Of a stretch of 64,000 nt of DNA, positions 38,864 to 46,954 are shown piece by piece (positions within the stretch are counted from its first letter, which is position 1; every line of letters begins with the position of its first letter). Origin of the DNA: an uncultured Clostridia bacterium (GTDB taxonomy: Bacteria > Bacillota > Clostridia > Christensenellales > UBA1242); the NCBI GenBank assembly GCA_934777435.1, contig CAKVNK010000002.1, positions 124,001 to 188,000 of the forward strand. The letters are read 5' to 3'. Both the position numbers and the translations under genes were made by a program. The notes under the pieces were generated by a model that made no database searches, had not been told where the DNA came from, and saw only the letters and a list, made by a program, of their open reading frames with translations.

Positions 38864-39481
38864 ATGGAACTTAAAGTTTATAATATGAAAAAGGAAGAAG
38901 TTGGCAAACTTGAACTCAACGATATGGTGTTCGGTGCTGACTATAACCAACCTTTGATTCACCAAGTTATCGTTGCATTGCACAACAACGCACGTCAAGG
39001 CACAAAATCAACTTTGACACGTAGTGAAATCAATGCAAGCAAAAAGAAAATCTATCGTCAAAAAGGTACTGGTAATGCTCGTCACGATGAAAAGAGTGCA
39101 CCTCAATTCACAGGTGGTGGCGTAGTATTCGCACCTAAGCCAAGAGATTTCAGCCAAAAAATCAACAAGAAAATGCGTGACATCGCTTTTGCTTCAGCAA
39201 TCAGCGAAAAAATCCGTCAAAACGAAGTTGTCGTGCTTGATAAAGTTGATTTTGAAAACAAAACAAAAGCAGCAAGCAACTTCTTAAACACATTTGGCCT
39301 TAACAAACGTACAATCATTGTTACCGCTGGTAAAGATGAAGGCGTTGTTAGAGCAACCAACAATCTTGAAAAAGTTAGTTGTGTTGACGCTGACTTGTTG
39401 AACGTTGCTGAAATTGTTGAAAACACATTTGTTGTTTTCACTGCTGACGCAATGAAAAAGTTAGAGGAGGCTTACGTTTAA
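38864..39481 (+). CDS. rplD: 50S ribosomal protein L4
   Basis: Encodes 205 aa. L4 lines the exit tunnel and, in several bacteria, represses its own S10 operon. The tunnel loop is recognisable as KIYRQKGTGNARHDEKSAPQFTGGGVVFAPKPRD (residues about 64-97). AAAGGAG precedes the ATG. One base separates its stop from the rplW ATG. It is the candidate ligand for the long leader upstream of rpsJ. Confidence 0.97.
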   Translation: MELKVYNMKKEEVGKLELNDMVFGADYNQPLIHQVIVALHNNARQGTKSTLTRSEINASKKKIYRQKGTGNARHDEKSAPQFTGGGVVFAPKPRDFSQKINKKMRDIAFASAISEKIRQNEVVVLDKVDFENKTKAASNFLNTFGLNKRTIIVTAGKDEGVVRATNNLEKVSCVDADLLNVAEIVENTFVVFTADAMKKLEEAYV

Positions 39482-39482
39482 T

Positions 39483-39785
39483 ATGAAAGCACAACAAATT
39501 ATTTTAGAACCTATTATGACAGAAAAGTCATATGCTGGTATCCCAAACAAGGTTTATACCTTCAAAGTAGCAAAATCTGCTAACAAAATTGAAATCAAAA
39601 AAGCAGTTGAAGAATTGTTTGAAGTGCAAGTTGCACGTGTTAACACAATTAACTGCTCAGGCAAACTTAAAACTAGAAACACAAAAAGTGGTCAAGTAAC
39701 TGGTAGAACAAGCGATTACAAAAAGGCTATCGTCTTCTTGAAAGCAGACAGCAAACCTATCGCGTTCTTCGAAAGCTTGAACTAA
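39483..39785 (+). CDS. rplW: 50S ribosomal protein L23
   Basis: Encodes 100 aa. L23 sits at the tunnel exit and docks trigger factor and SRP. Opens QQIILEPIMTEKSY and keeps YTFKVAKSANKIEIKKAVEELF, both typical. The extended loop with KLKTRNTKSGQVTGRTSDYKKA is present. AGAGGAGG lies inside the end of rplD. Confidence 0.97.
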   Translation: MKAQQIILEPIMTEKSYAGIPNKVYTFKVAKSANKIEIKKAVEELFEVQVARVNTINCSGKLKTRNTKSGQVTGRTSDYKKAIVFLKADSKPIAFFESLN

Positions 39786-39796
39786 AAGGAGATAGT

Positions 39797-40633
39797 ATGG
39801 CAATAAGAACAAGAAAACCAACATCTGCAGGTAGCCGTTTCGTTAGTTATAAGACTTATGAAGAATTGACCAAAGATGCAGTTGTGCCAAAGTCACTTTT
39901 AACTTCTGTTAAAAAGACTGGTGGTCGTAACGCTCAAGGTAAAATCACTGTTAGAAACATCGGTGGCGAAAACAGACGTAAATATCGTGTTATCGATTTT
40001 AAAAGAAAGAAAGATGGTGTCGTTGCTCGCGTTGAAAGCATCCAATACGACCCAAACCGTACAGCATATATTGCATTGCTCACTTATGCTGATGGTGAAA
40101 AAAGATTTATCATCGCTCCACGTGGCTTAAGCGTTGGCGATAAAGTTATGAGCGGTACTGGCGCTGAAATCAAACCAGGTAACTGCTTGGAACTTAAAGA
40201 TATTCCACTTGGTGCAAAAATCCACAATATTGAACTTCAACCTGGCCGTGGCGGTCAAATGGTTCGTTCTGCTGGTGGTTCTGCACAACTTATGGCTAAA
40301 GAAGGCGCTTATGTTACACTTCGTTTGCCTAGTGGTGAAATGAGAAAAGTTTTGGCAGTTTGCCGTGCAACAATCGGTGAAATTGGCAATGAAGAAAATG
40401 AAATTGTATCCTTGGGTAAAGCAGGCCGTAAACGTCACATGGGCGTTCGTCCATCTGTACGTGGTAGTGCTATGAACCCAGTTGATCACCCACACGGTGG
40501 TGGTGAAGGTAAGTCTCCGGTTGGTCACGCTGGCCCTATGACTCCTTGGGGTAAACCTGCTCTTGGTTACAAGACAAGAAAACACAACAAAGCATCTGAC
40601 AAACTCATTGTCAAGAGAGCTAATGCTAAGTAG
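39797..40633 (+). CDS. rplB: 50S ribosomal protein L2
   Basis: Encodes 278 aa, full length. L2 is needed for subunit joining and peptidyl transferase activity. The C-terminal VDHPHGGGEG block (from about residue 228) with its essential His, and the GRNAQGKITVRN region near the N-terminus, are intact. AAAGGAG precedes the ATG. Between rplW and rpsS. Confidence 0.98.
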   Translation: MAIRTRKPTSAGSRFVSYKTYEELTKDAVVPKSLLTSVKKTGGRNAQGKITVRNIGGENRRKYRVIDFKRKKDGVVARVESIQYDPNRTAYIALLTYADGEKRFIIAPRGLSVGDKVMSGTGAEIKPGNCLELKDIPLGAKIHNIELQPGRGGQMVRSAGGSAQLMAKEGAYVTLRLPSGEMRKVLAVCRATIGEIGNEENEIVSLGKAGRKRHMGVRPSVRGSAMNPVDHPHGGGEGKSPVGHAGPMTPWGKPALGYKTRKHNKASDKLIVKRANAK

Positions 40634-40642
40634 GAGTGAAGT

Positions 40643-40924
40643 ATGAGTAGAAGTTTAAAGAAAAAACCTTATGTTGAACAAAAACTTATGGCTCGCATCG
40701 TTGCTATGAACGAAAAAGGTGAAAAGAAAGCACTTAAAACCTGGTCAAGGACAAGCACTATTTACCCTGAATTCGTTGGTCATACAATCGCTGTTCACAA
40801 TGGTAAAAAACATATTCCAGTGTACTGTACTGTCGATATGGTTGGTCACAAATTAGGTGAATTTGCACCAACCCGTACATTTAAAGGTCACAAACAAAAA
40901 GAAGCGGCCGCACCAAAGAAATAG
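40643..40924 (+). CDS. rpsS: 30S ribosomal protein S19
   Basis: Encodes 93 aa. S19 is in the 30S head, contacting S13 and the A-site tRNA region. MSRSLKKKPYVE, SRTSTIYPEFVGHTIAVHNGKKHIPVY and GHKLGEFAPTRTFKGH are the family landmarks. Start follows TAGGAGTGAAGT. Confidence 0.98.
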   Translation: MSRSLKKKPYVEQKLMARIVAMNEKGEKKALKTWSRTSTIYPEFVGHTIAVHNGKKHIPVYCTVDMVGHKLGEFAPTRTFKGHKQKEAAAPKK

Positions 40925-40933
40925 GAGTAAATT

Positions 40934-41326
40934 ATGGCAAAGAGAATTAGAGAAAAATCTGAAAAAATCAAAGCAAATAAAGAAACTCGTCCTTATGCTA
41001 GCGTGCGTTTCGTACGTTTGGCTCCTACAAAGGCTAAAATTGTTATCGACCAAGTTAGAGGAAAGAGTTATGATGATGCAGTTGCAATTTTGAGCAATAT
41101 GCCACATGATGCTGCTGCAATCTTATTAAAAGTTGTTAAATCTGCTGGTGCTAATGCTGAAAACAATAAAGGACTTAATGTTCACGATTTGTATTTGGCA
41201 GAAGTTATCCTTGGCCAAGGCCCTACACGTGTAAACAAAGTTTACTTCCGTGGTCGTGCTCATGGTGCTGACAGAATTGTAACTAGAACAAGCCACATCA
41301 AAGTGGTTTTAGATAGTAAGGAGTAA
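40934..41326 (+). CDS. rplV: 50S ribosomal protein L22
   Basis: Encodes 130 aa, with a slightly long basic N-terminus. L22 contacts all 23S domains and its beta-hairpin lines the exit tunnel; the hairpin region LGQGPTRVNKVYFRGRAHGADRI is present. AGGAGTAAATT precedes the ATG. Located between rpsS and rpsC, as in the standard operon. Confidence 0.97.
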   Translation: MAKRIREKSEKIKANKETRPYASVRFVRLAPTKAKIVIDQVRGKSYDDAVAILSNMPHDAAAILLKVVKSAGANAENNKGLNVHDLYLAEVILGQGPTRVNKVYFRGRAHGADRIVTRTSHIKVVLDSKE

Positions 41327-41331
41327 GAATT

Positions 41332-42009
41332 ATGGGACAAAAAGTAAATCCTAATGGAATGAGACTTGGTATCAATAAGACTTGGAATTCTTTTTGGTAC
41401 GCAGGCAAAAAAGATATCGCTGCAAACATCAAGGAAGATAATACAATCCGTAATTATATCCTTAAAGAATACAAAAATTGTGCAGTTTCAAATGTTCTTA
41501 TCGAAAGAACAAATGACAGTGTAACAGTTTCAATCTCAACTGCTAAACCTGGTGTGCTTATCGGTCAAAAAGGTGCTGGTGTTGAAGCATTGAAGAAAAA
41601 TGTTGAAAAACTTTCAAACGCTAAAAAAGTTAACGTTAACATTGTTGAAATTAAAAACCCTGATTTAGACGCAAAACTTGTTGCTGAATCAATCGCCGCT
41701 CAACTTGAAAAACGTGCTCAATTTAGACGTACAATGAAGAGTGCTATGCAACGTGTTATGCGTGCTGGTGCTGTTGGTGTTAAAACTATGGTTTCTGGCC
41801 GTTTGGACGGTGCTGAAATCGCACGTAGTGAACACTACCACGAAGGCTTGCTTCCACTTCACACAATCCGTGCTAATATTGACTATGCTTGCGTTGAAGC
41901 ACACACAACCTTTGGCGTGCTTGGCGTAAAAGTTTGGATTAATAAAGGCGAAATTTTGGGTAAGGTTTCTCAAAGCACTGTTCAAAACCACAAGAAAGGA
42001 GAAAACTAA
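41332..42009 (+). CDS. rpsC: 30S ribosomal protein S3
   Basis: Encodes 225 aa. S3 lines the mRNA entry channel and has helicase activity with S4 and S5. Starts GQKVNPNGMRLGINKTWNS; a KH domain with the GQKGAG loop is near residues 77-82; the C-terminal domain GAVGVKTMVSGRLDGAEIARSE is intact. Starts 5 nt after rplV and its stop overlaps the rplP site region. Confidence 0.98.
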   Translation: MGQKVNPNGMRLGINKTWNSFWYAGKKDIAANIKEDNTIRNYILKEYKNCAVSNVLIERTNDSVTVSISTAKPGVLIGQKGAGVEALKKNVEKLSNAKKVNVNIVEIKNPDLDAKLVAESIAAQLEKRAQFRRTMKSAMQRVMRAGAVGVKTMVSGRLDGAEIARSEHYHEGLLPLHTIRANIDYACVEAHTTFGVLGVKVWINKGEILGKVSQSTVQNHKKGEN

Positions 42010-42010
42010 T

Positions 42011-42442
42011 ATGTTGATACCTAAAAGAGAAAAAAGAAGAAAACAATTCCGCGGTCGTTTAACTGGCCGTGCAACTCGTGGTAATTTTGTAAGTTATGGT
42101 GACTACGGCCTTCAAGCCACAGAACCATGCTGGATAACTCCAAACCAAATCGAAGCAGCACGTGTTGCTATCAACAGATACATGAAACGTGGTGGTCAAG
42201 TTTGGATTAAAGTTTTCCCACACAAACCTATCACTAAAAAACCAGCCGACACTCGTATGGGTAGCGGTAAAGGTGCTCAAGTAGGACACGTAGCAGTTGT
42301 TAAACGTGATCGTGTTATCTTGGAAGTTAGCGGTCCAAGCGAAGAAGTTTGCTTGGAAGCATTGAGACTTGCTTCTCACAAACTTCCTTGCAAAACTAAA
42401 GTAGTTCGCAAGGAAAAAGGCGGTGAAAACAATGAAGAATAA
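42011..42442 (+). CDS. rplP: 50S ribosomal protein L16
   Basis: Encodes 143 aa. L16 contacts A- and P-site tRNAs. Opening LIPKREKRRKQFRGRLTGRA and the KPADTRMGSGKG loop are conserved. AAAGGAG lies inside the end of rpsC. The rpmC start is inside its 3' end, so translational coupling is likely. Confidence 0.97.
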   Translation: MLIPKREKRRKQFRGRLTGRATRGNFVSYGDYGLQATEPCWITPNQIEAARVAINRYMKRGGQVWIKVFPHKPITKKPADTRMGSGKGAQVGHVAVVKRDRVILEVSGPSEEVCLEALRLASHKLPCKTKVVRKEKGGENNEE

Positions 42443-42632
42443 TTACAAAGATATGTCAGTTGCTGAATTGACCAATGAAGAAAGCAAACTTCGTACAGAA
42501 CTTTTCAATTTAACTTTCCAAAAGAAAGTTGGTCAACTTCAAAATACTTCAAGCATCCGTGAAGTTAAACGTGATATTGCTAGAGTTAAAACTGAATTAA
42601 ACTTAAAGAAGAACGCTGGAGCAAAGGAGTAA
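42432..42632 (+). CDS. rpmC: 50S ribosomal protein L29
   Basis: Encodes 66 aa. L29 flanks L23 at the tunnel exit. MSVAELTNEESKLRTELFNL and the second helix SIREVKRDIARVKTEL match the family. The ATG is preferred over a GTG three codons upstream (42423) because AAGGCGGTG lies at better spacing. It overlaps the last 11 nt of rplP. Confidence 0.94.
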   Translation: MKNNYKDMSVAELTNEESKLRTELFNLTFQKKVGQLQNTSSIREVKRDIARVKTELNLKKNAGAKE

Positions 42633-42636
42633 TATT

Positions 42637-42894
42637 ATGGAAGAAAAAGTAAACCACAAGACAATTCAAGGTGTTGTTGTTTCTGATAAAATGGACAAAA
42701 CTATTACTGTTTTGGTAACCAGCAAGAAAAAACACCCAATTTATAAAAAGTACATGACACGTACTAAAAAATATAAAGCCCACGATGAAAAGAACGAAGC
42801 ACACGTTGGTGACACAGTTGTTATCCAAGAAACACGTCCACTTTCAAAAGACAAGTACTTCCGTCTTCTTACAATCGTTGAAAGGGCTAAGTAG
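42637..42894 (+). CDS. rpsQ: 30S ribosomal protein S17
   Basis: Encodes 85 aa. S17 is an early 16S-binding OB-fold protein. GVVVSDKMDKTITVLV, HPIYKKYMTRTKKYKAHDE and IQETRPLSKDKYFRL are characteristic. AAAGGAG precedes the ATG, which comes 4 nt after the rpmC stop. Confidence 0.97.
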   Translation: MEEKVNHKTIQGVVVSDKMDKTITVLVTSKKKHPIYKKYMTRTKKYKAHDEKNEAHVGDTVVIQETRPLSKDKYFRLLTIVERAK

Positions 42895-42905
42895 GAGGCA
42901 AAAAT

Positions 42906-43274
42906 ATGATTCAACCATTTTCAATTTTGAACGTGGCAGACAACTCAGGCGCAAAGAAAATTATGTGCATCCGTTGCCTTGGCGGTTCAGTAAGAAAATT
43001 TGCTAACATTGGTGATGTAATCGTTGCCTCTGTTAAAAAAGCAGATCCAGACGGCAAAGTTAAAAAAGGTGATGTTGTTATGGCAGTTATCGTTCGCACA
43101 AAACAACCTGTGCAACGTGCTGACGGCAGTGTTATCAGATTTGACGAAAACGCAGCAGTGCTTATTGATAAACAAAAAGCAACTCGCGGTACTCGTGTGT
43201 TTGGACCTATCGCAAGAGAACTTCGTGCAAAGGGATTTAGCCAAATAATTTCACTTGCACCGGAAGTATTATAG
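42906..43274 (+). CDS. rplN: 50S ribosomal protein L14
   Basis: Encodes 122 aa. L14 forms an intersubunit bridge and binds the silencing factor RsfS. MIQPFSILNVADNSGAKK, KKGDVVMAVIVRTK and the C-terminal FGPIARELRAKGFSQIISLAPEVL are textbook. TAGGAGG of the upstream stop region gives the site. Confidence 0.98.
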   Translation: MIQPFSILNVADNSGAKKIMCIRCLGGSVRKFANIGDVIVASVKKADPDGKVKKGDVVMAVIVRTKQPVQRADGSVIRFDENAAVLIDKQKATRGTRVFGPIARELRAKGFSQIISLAPEVL

Positions 43275-43284
43275 GAGGTCGAAT

Positions 43285-43644
43285 ATGAAGTTAAGTGTTA
43301 AAAAAGGCGATAACGTATTAGTGATTGCTGGCAAAGACGCTGGCAAAACTGGTGAAGTGCTTGAAGTTAACCGCGACAATGGTAAAGTTGTTGTTGCTAA
43401 CGTTAATATTCAATCTCATCACACAAAACCAAGAAGCAAAGACGATAAAGGTGGCATCATCAAACGTGAAGGTGCTGTTGACGCTTCTAATGTTCAAGTT
43501 GTTTGCCCAGTTTGCAAAAAAGCAACTCGTGTTGCTCACAGCGAAGTAGACGGTAAACACGTACGCGTTTGTAAAAAATGCGGTGCTAGTTTGGAAGTAG
43601 CAAAAAAGGCTACAAAATCAACAAAAACTAGCAAAAAAGCGTAA
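43285..43644 (+). CDS. rplX: 50S ribosomal protein L24 with zinc-type CxxC pairs
   Basis: Encodes 119 aa. The ATG has TAGGAGG upstream and gives MKLSVKKGDNVLVIAGKDAGK, the canonical KOW-type opening; the frame extends back into rplN without a site. L24 is an assembly initiator near the tunnel exit. C74-x2-C77 and C96-x2-C99 form a zinc-knuckle pair like that of many Firmicutes L24 proteins. The Lys/Thr-rich tail is longer than minimal L24. Confidence 0.96.
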   Translation: MKLSVKKGDNVLVIAGKDAGKTGEVLEVNRDNGKVVVANVNIQSHHTKPRSKDDKGGIIKREGAVDASNVQVVCPVCKKATRVAHSEVDGKHVRVCKKCGASLEVAKKATKSTKTSKKA

Positions 43645-43657
43645 AGGAGTATGACAA

Positions 43658-44212
43658 ATGGAAAAAGAATTAAATAGACGTCATGCATACTATAACGGAG
43701 TTGTTAAACCAGCATTGAAGGAAAAATTTGGTTACAAAAACGTAATGCAAATCCCTCACATGGATAAAATTGTTTTATCACTTCGTCTTGGTAAAGAAAA
43801 AGATAATGCAAAAAGTTTCAACACAGCAGTTGAAGAATTAAGTTTGATTGCTGGTCAAAAAGCAGTTGTTACTTATGCTAAAAAATCAGTTGCAAATTTC
43901 AAACTTCGTCAAGGTCAAAAAATTGGCGCAAAAGTTACACTTCGTGGTGAAAAAATGTATGAATTCTTCGACAGATTGATTTCAGTTGCATTGCCACGTG
44001 TGCGTGACTTCCAAGGTTTGAGCACAACATCATTTGATGGTCGCGGTAATTACAGTTTCGGTGTTAAAGAACAAATCATCTTCCCAGAAATTATCTATGA
44101 TAAGATTGATGCTGTTCGTGGTTTCGATATTATGTTTGTTACAACAGCAAACACAAACGAAGAAGCATTTGAATTGTTAAAATTAATGGGCGTACCATTT
44201 AGAAAGAAGTAG
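43658..44212 (+). CDS. rplE: 50S ribosomal protein L5
   Basis: Encodes 184 aa. L5 anchors 5S rRNA in the central protuberance. Landmarks: LNRRHAYYNGVVKPALKEKFGYKN, GQKAVVTYAKKSVANFKLRQG, RVRDFQGLSTTSFDGRGNY and GVKEQIIFPEI. AAAGGAG precedes the ATG. Confidence 0.97.
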   Translation: MEKELNRRHAYYNGVVKPALKEKFGYKNVMQIPHMDKIVLSLRLGKEKDNAKSFNTAVEELSLIAGQKAVVTYAKKSVANFKLRQGQKIGAKVTLRGEKMYEFFDRLISVALPRVRDFQGLSTTSFDGRGNYSFGVKEQIIFPEIIYDKIDAVRGFDIMFVTTANTNEEAFELLKLMGVPFRKK

Positions 44213-44221
44213 GAGTGGATT

Positions 44222-44407
44222 ATGGCAAGAAAAGCAATGATTAATAAACAACAAAAAGAACAAAAGTTTGCAACTCGTGAATACACACGTTGCTCTCTTT
44301 GTGGCCGTCCACACGCTGTGCTTAAAAAGTATGGTATTTGCAGAATCTGTTTCAGAAATTTGGCTAACAAAGGTGAAATCCCTGGTGTTAAGAAGGCTAG
44401 TTGGTAA
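44222..44407 (+). CDS. rpsN: 30S ribosomal protein S14, zinc (type Z)
   Basis: Encodes 61 aa, the short zinc-binding S14 type. Cys24, Cys27, Cys40 and Cys43 are the four zinc ligands, and the C-terminus GEIPGVKKASW is invariant. It acts in 30S head assembly. AGGAGTGG before the ATG. Between rplE and rpsH as in Gram-positives. Confidence 0.98.
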   Translation: MARKAMINKQQKEQKFATREYTRCSLCGRPHAVLKKYGICRICFRNLANKGEIPGVKKASW

Positions 44408-44419
44408 AAGGAGAAGAAT

Positions 44420-44818
44420 ATGTTAAGTATAGACCCAATCGCAGATATGCTTACTCGTATCCGCAATGCGAATATGTCTAAGCACGAAAGTGTGCTTGTT
44501 CCAAAATCCAAAACCAAACTTGCAATCGCTGAAATCTTGAAAAATGAAGGTTTCATTGTTGATTATAAATCACAAGTGGTTGATGGTGTTGATATGATGG
44601 AAATCACACTTAAATATGGCCCTAATGGCGAAAAAGTTATTCAAGGCCTTAAAAGAATCAGCAAACCTGGTTTGAGAATTTATGCTAACGCTGAACAATT
44701 ACCACAAGTTCTTAACGGCTTAGGTATCGCTATTGTTTCAACAAGCAAAGGCATCGTTACAGATAAGGTTGCTAGAAAAATGAACGTAGGCGGCGAAGTG
44801 CTCGCTTATGTATGGTAG
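44420..44818 (+). CDS. rpsH: 30S ribosomal protein S8
   Basis: Encodes 132 aa. S8 is a primary 16S-binding protein and, in E. coli, the translational repressor of the spc operon. Starts LSIDPIADMLTRIRNAN and ends GIVTDKVARKMNVGGEVLAYVW, both standard. AAAGGAG precedes the ATG. Confidence 0.98.
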   Translation: MLSIDPIADMLTRIRNANMSKHESVLVPKSKTKLAIAEILKNEGFIVDYKSQVVDGVDMMEITLKYGPNGEKVIQGLKRISKPGLRIYANAEQLPQVLNGLGIAIVSTSKGIVTDKVARKMNVGGEVLAYVW

Positions 44819-44829
44819 GAGGGTAAGAT

Positions 44830-45375
44830 ATGTCAAGAATTGGTAAATTACCTGTTGCTATCCCAGCTGGCGTTACTGTTGAAGTTAACGGCCACGTTGT
44901 TACTGTTAAAGGTGCAAAAGACACTTTAACACAAGAATTTTCAAAAAATATCGCAGTTGAAGTTAAAGACGGTCACGTTTATGTTACTCGCCTTGACGAA
45001 ACAACTGACAGCAATGCAAAACAAGGTTTGTATCGCCAACTTATCCATAATATGGTTATTGGTGTTAAAGACGGTTACAAAAAATCTTTAACAGTTAACG
45101 GTGTTGGTTACAAACTTAACAAACAAGGCAAAAAATTGGTTATGAACCTTGGCCTTTCACACCCAGTTGAAGTGGAAGAACCAGCAGGCATCACTTTTGA
45201 AGTGCCAGATAACAACACAATCCTTGTTTGTGGTGCAAATAAAGAATTAGTTGGTGAAGTTGCTGCTAAAATTCGTGCTCTTCGCCCTATGGAACCATAC
45301 CATGGTTATGGTATTCACTACACAAGTGAACCAGTTATCTTAAAACCAGGTAAGGCTGCCGGTAAGAAAAAGTAG
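44830..45375 (+). CDS. rplF: 50S ribosomal protein L6
   Basis: Encodes 181 aa. Two tandem L6 domains; MSRIGKLPVAIPAGV opens the first, and the second keeps VNGVGYKLNKQGKKL and LRPMEPYHGYGIHY near the end. L6 supports the sarcin-ricin loop region. AGGAGGGTAAGAT precedes the ATG. Confidence 0.98.
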   Translation: MSRIGKLPVAIPAGVTVEVNGHVVTVKGAKDTLTQEFSKNIAVEVKDGHVYVTRLDETTDSNAKQGLYRQLIHNMVIGVKDGYKKSLTVNGVGYKLNKQGKKLVMNLGLSHPVEVEEPAGITFEVPDNNTILVCGANKELVGEVAAKIRALRPMEPYHGYGIHYTSEPVILKPGKAAGKKK

Positions 45376-45385
45376 GAGGTAGGTT

Positions 45386-45754
45386 ATGATTAATAAAGAA
45401 AATAAAAATGCAAAACGTGTTAAACGCCATATCAGAATTCGTCATAATTTATCTGGTACAAGCGCTTGCCCACGTCTTTGCGTATATCGCAGTTTAAGCA
45501 ATATTTACGCTCAAATCATTGATGATACTAAGGGCGTTACACTTGTTGCTTGCAACACAACACAAAAAGAAATTAAAGAACAAGTTAAAGATATGACAAA
45601 CAAAGAAGCAGCAAGATTTGTTGGCGAACAAATCGCTAAACTTGCTAAAAAAGCAAAAATCAAAACTGTTGTATTTGACCGTGGTGGATATCTTTACACA
45701 GGACGAGTTAAAGAACTTGCTGACGGCGCACGCGCTGGCGGCTTGGAATTTTAA
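45386..45754 (+). CDS. rplR: 50S ribosomal protein L18
   Basis: Encodes 122 aa. L18 binds 5S rRNA with L5. KRVKRHIRIRHNLSGTSACPRL, VYRSLSNIYAQIIDDTKGVTL and FDRGGYLYTGRVKELADGARAGGL are conserved. AGGAGG precedes the ATG. Confidence 0.97.
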   Translation: MINKENKNAKRVKRHIRIRHNLSGTSACPRLCVYRSLSNIYAQIIDDTKGVTLVACNTTQKEIKEQVKDMTNKEAARFVGEQIAKLAKKAKIKTVVFDRGGYLYTGRVKELADGARAGGLEF

Positions 45755-45763
45755 GGAGAGATT

Positions 45764-46291
45764 ATGGCACAACAACAAAAACGTGAATTTAGAAAGCCAA
45801 GAGAAAGAGAAGAAATCAAAGACGAATTCGACAAGAAAATGTTGGATGTACGCCGTGTAACAAAAGTTGTTAAGGGCGGCCGTACAATGAGATTTTCAGC
45901 TCTTGTTATCGTTGGCGATAAGAAAGGTAGAGTTGGTATGGGCTTGGCTAAAGCCGCTGAAGTTCCTGCTGCTATCGAAAAAGCAACAAAAGCTGCTAAA
46001 AAATCTTTAATTACTGTTCCTGTAATCGATGGTACAATCCCACACGAAATTATTGGCAAATTTGCTAAAACAAGCGTTAAAATGCTTCCTTCTAAAAAAG
46101 GTAGCGGTTTGATTGCTGGTGGTGCGGCTCGTACTGTATTTGAAATGGCAGGTTACACTGATTTAACTGCAAAAATTTATGGCTCAACTGACAAAATCAA
46201 CGTTGCTAGGGCTACTTTAAATGGTCTTAAATCTTTAAGAACTAAAGAACAAGTTGCTCTCCTTCGTGGTAAATCAGTTGAAGAAATTTAG
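45764..46291 (+). CDS. rpsE: 30S ribosomal protein S5
   Basis: Encodes 175 aa. S5 affects accuracy and mRNA unwinding. The double-stranded RNA-binding part begins DVRRVTKVVKGGRTMRFSALVIVGD, followed by GRVGMGLAKAAEVPAAIEKA; the C-terminal half has IYGSTDKINVARATLNGL. AAGGAGAG precedes the ATG; its stop overlaps the rpmD site. Confidence 0.98.
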   Translation: MAQQQKREFRKPREREEIKDEFDKKMLDVRRVTKVVKGGRTMRFSALVIVGDKKGRVGMGLAKAAEVPAAIEKATKAAKKSLITVPVIDGTIPHEIIGKFAKTSVKMLPSKKGSGLIAGGAARTVFEMAGYTDLTAKIYGSTDKINVARATLNGLKSLRTKEQVALLRGKSVEEI

Positions 46292-46299
46292 GAGGATAT

Positions 46300-46497
46300 A
46301 TGGCTAAAAAATCACAAAAAACCATCAAGGTTACTTACGTAAAAAGTGCCGTTGGTTATAATAAAGAACAAGCCAAAGTTGTTGAAGCCCTTGGTTTCAA
46401 AAAACTTGGTCAAACCCGTGTTCTTCCTGACAACGATTGTATAAGAGGAAGCATCTTCAAAGTTAAACACTTGTTAAAAGTGGAAGAAGAAGCGTAA
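46300..46497 (+). CDS. rpmD: 50S ribosomal protein L30
   Basis: Encodes 65 aa. IKVTYVKSAVGYNKEQAKVVEALGFKKLGQ and the VKHLLKVEEEA tail are typical of bacterial L30. GGAGG starts directly after the rpsE stop. Confidence 0.96.
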   Translation: MAKKSQKTIKVTYVKSAVGYNKEQAKVVEALGFKKLGQTRVLPDNDCIRGSIFKVKHLLKVEEEA

Positions 46498-46507
46498 AGG
46501 AGAGATT

Positions 46508-46954
46508 ATGTATATACACGAATTAACATACGCCGAAGGCGCTAGAACAAGCAAAAAACGTCTTGGTCGTGGTATCGGTAGTGGTGTAGGCAAAACCTCT
46601 GGTAAAGGTCATAAAGGCCAAAATGCTCGTTCTGGTGGCGGTGTTCGTCCTGGATTTGAAGGTGGTCAAAACCCTTTGTACAGAAGAGTTCCTATTAAAG
46701 GATTTAGCAATGCTAAATTCAAAAAAGTTTATTCTGTTGTAAACGTTAGTGCTTTGAATATTTTTGAAGCAAACACAACTGTTGACGCTGTTAAACTTCT
46801 TGAAAGTGGTATTCTTTCAAAAGTTGAAAAAGACGGTGTTAAAATCCTTGGCAATGGCGAACTTACTGTTGCTTTGAAAGTTGTTGCTAACAAATTTACT
46901 GCAACAGCAAAAGAAAAAATTACAGCGCAAGGTGGCAGTGTAGAGGAGGTATAA
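46508..46954 (+). CDS. rplO: 50S ribosomal protein L15
   Basis: Encodes 148 aa. The Gly/Lys/Arg-rich N-terminal tail (KKRLGRGIGSGVGKTSGKGHKGQNARSGGG) threads through 23S rRNA, and the globular domain starts with RRVPIKGF. AAAGGAGAG precedes the ATG. Its TAA overlaps the secY ATG by one base (TAATG), favouring coupled translation. Confidence 0.98.
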   Translation: MYIHELTYAEGARTSKKRLGRGIGSGVGKTSGKGHKGQNARSGGGVRPGFEGGQNPLYRRVPIKGFSNAKFKKVYSVVNVSALNIFEANTTVDAVKLLESGILSKVEKDGVKILGNGELTVALKVVANKFTATAKEKITAQGGSVEEV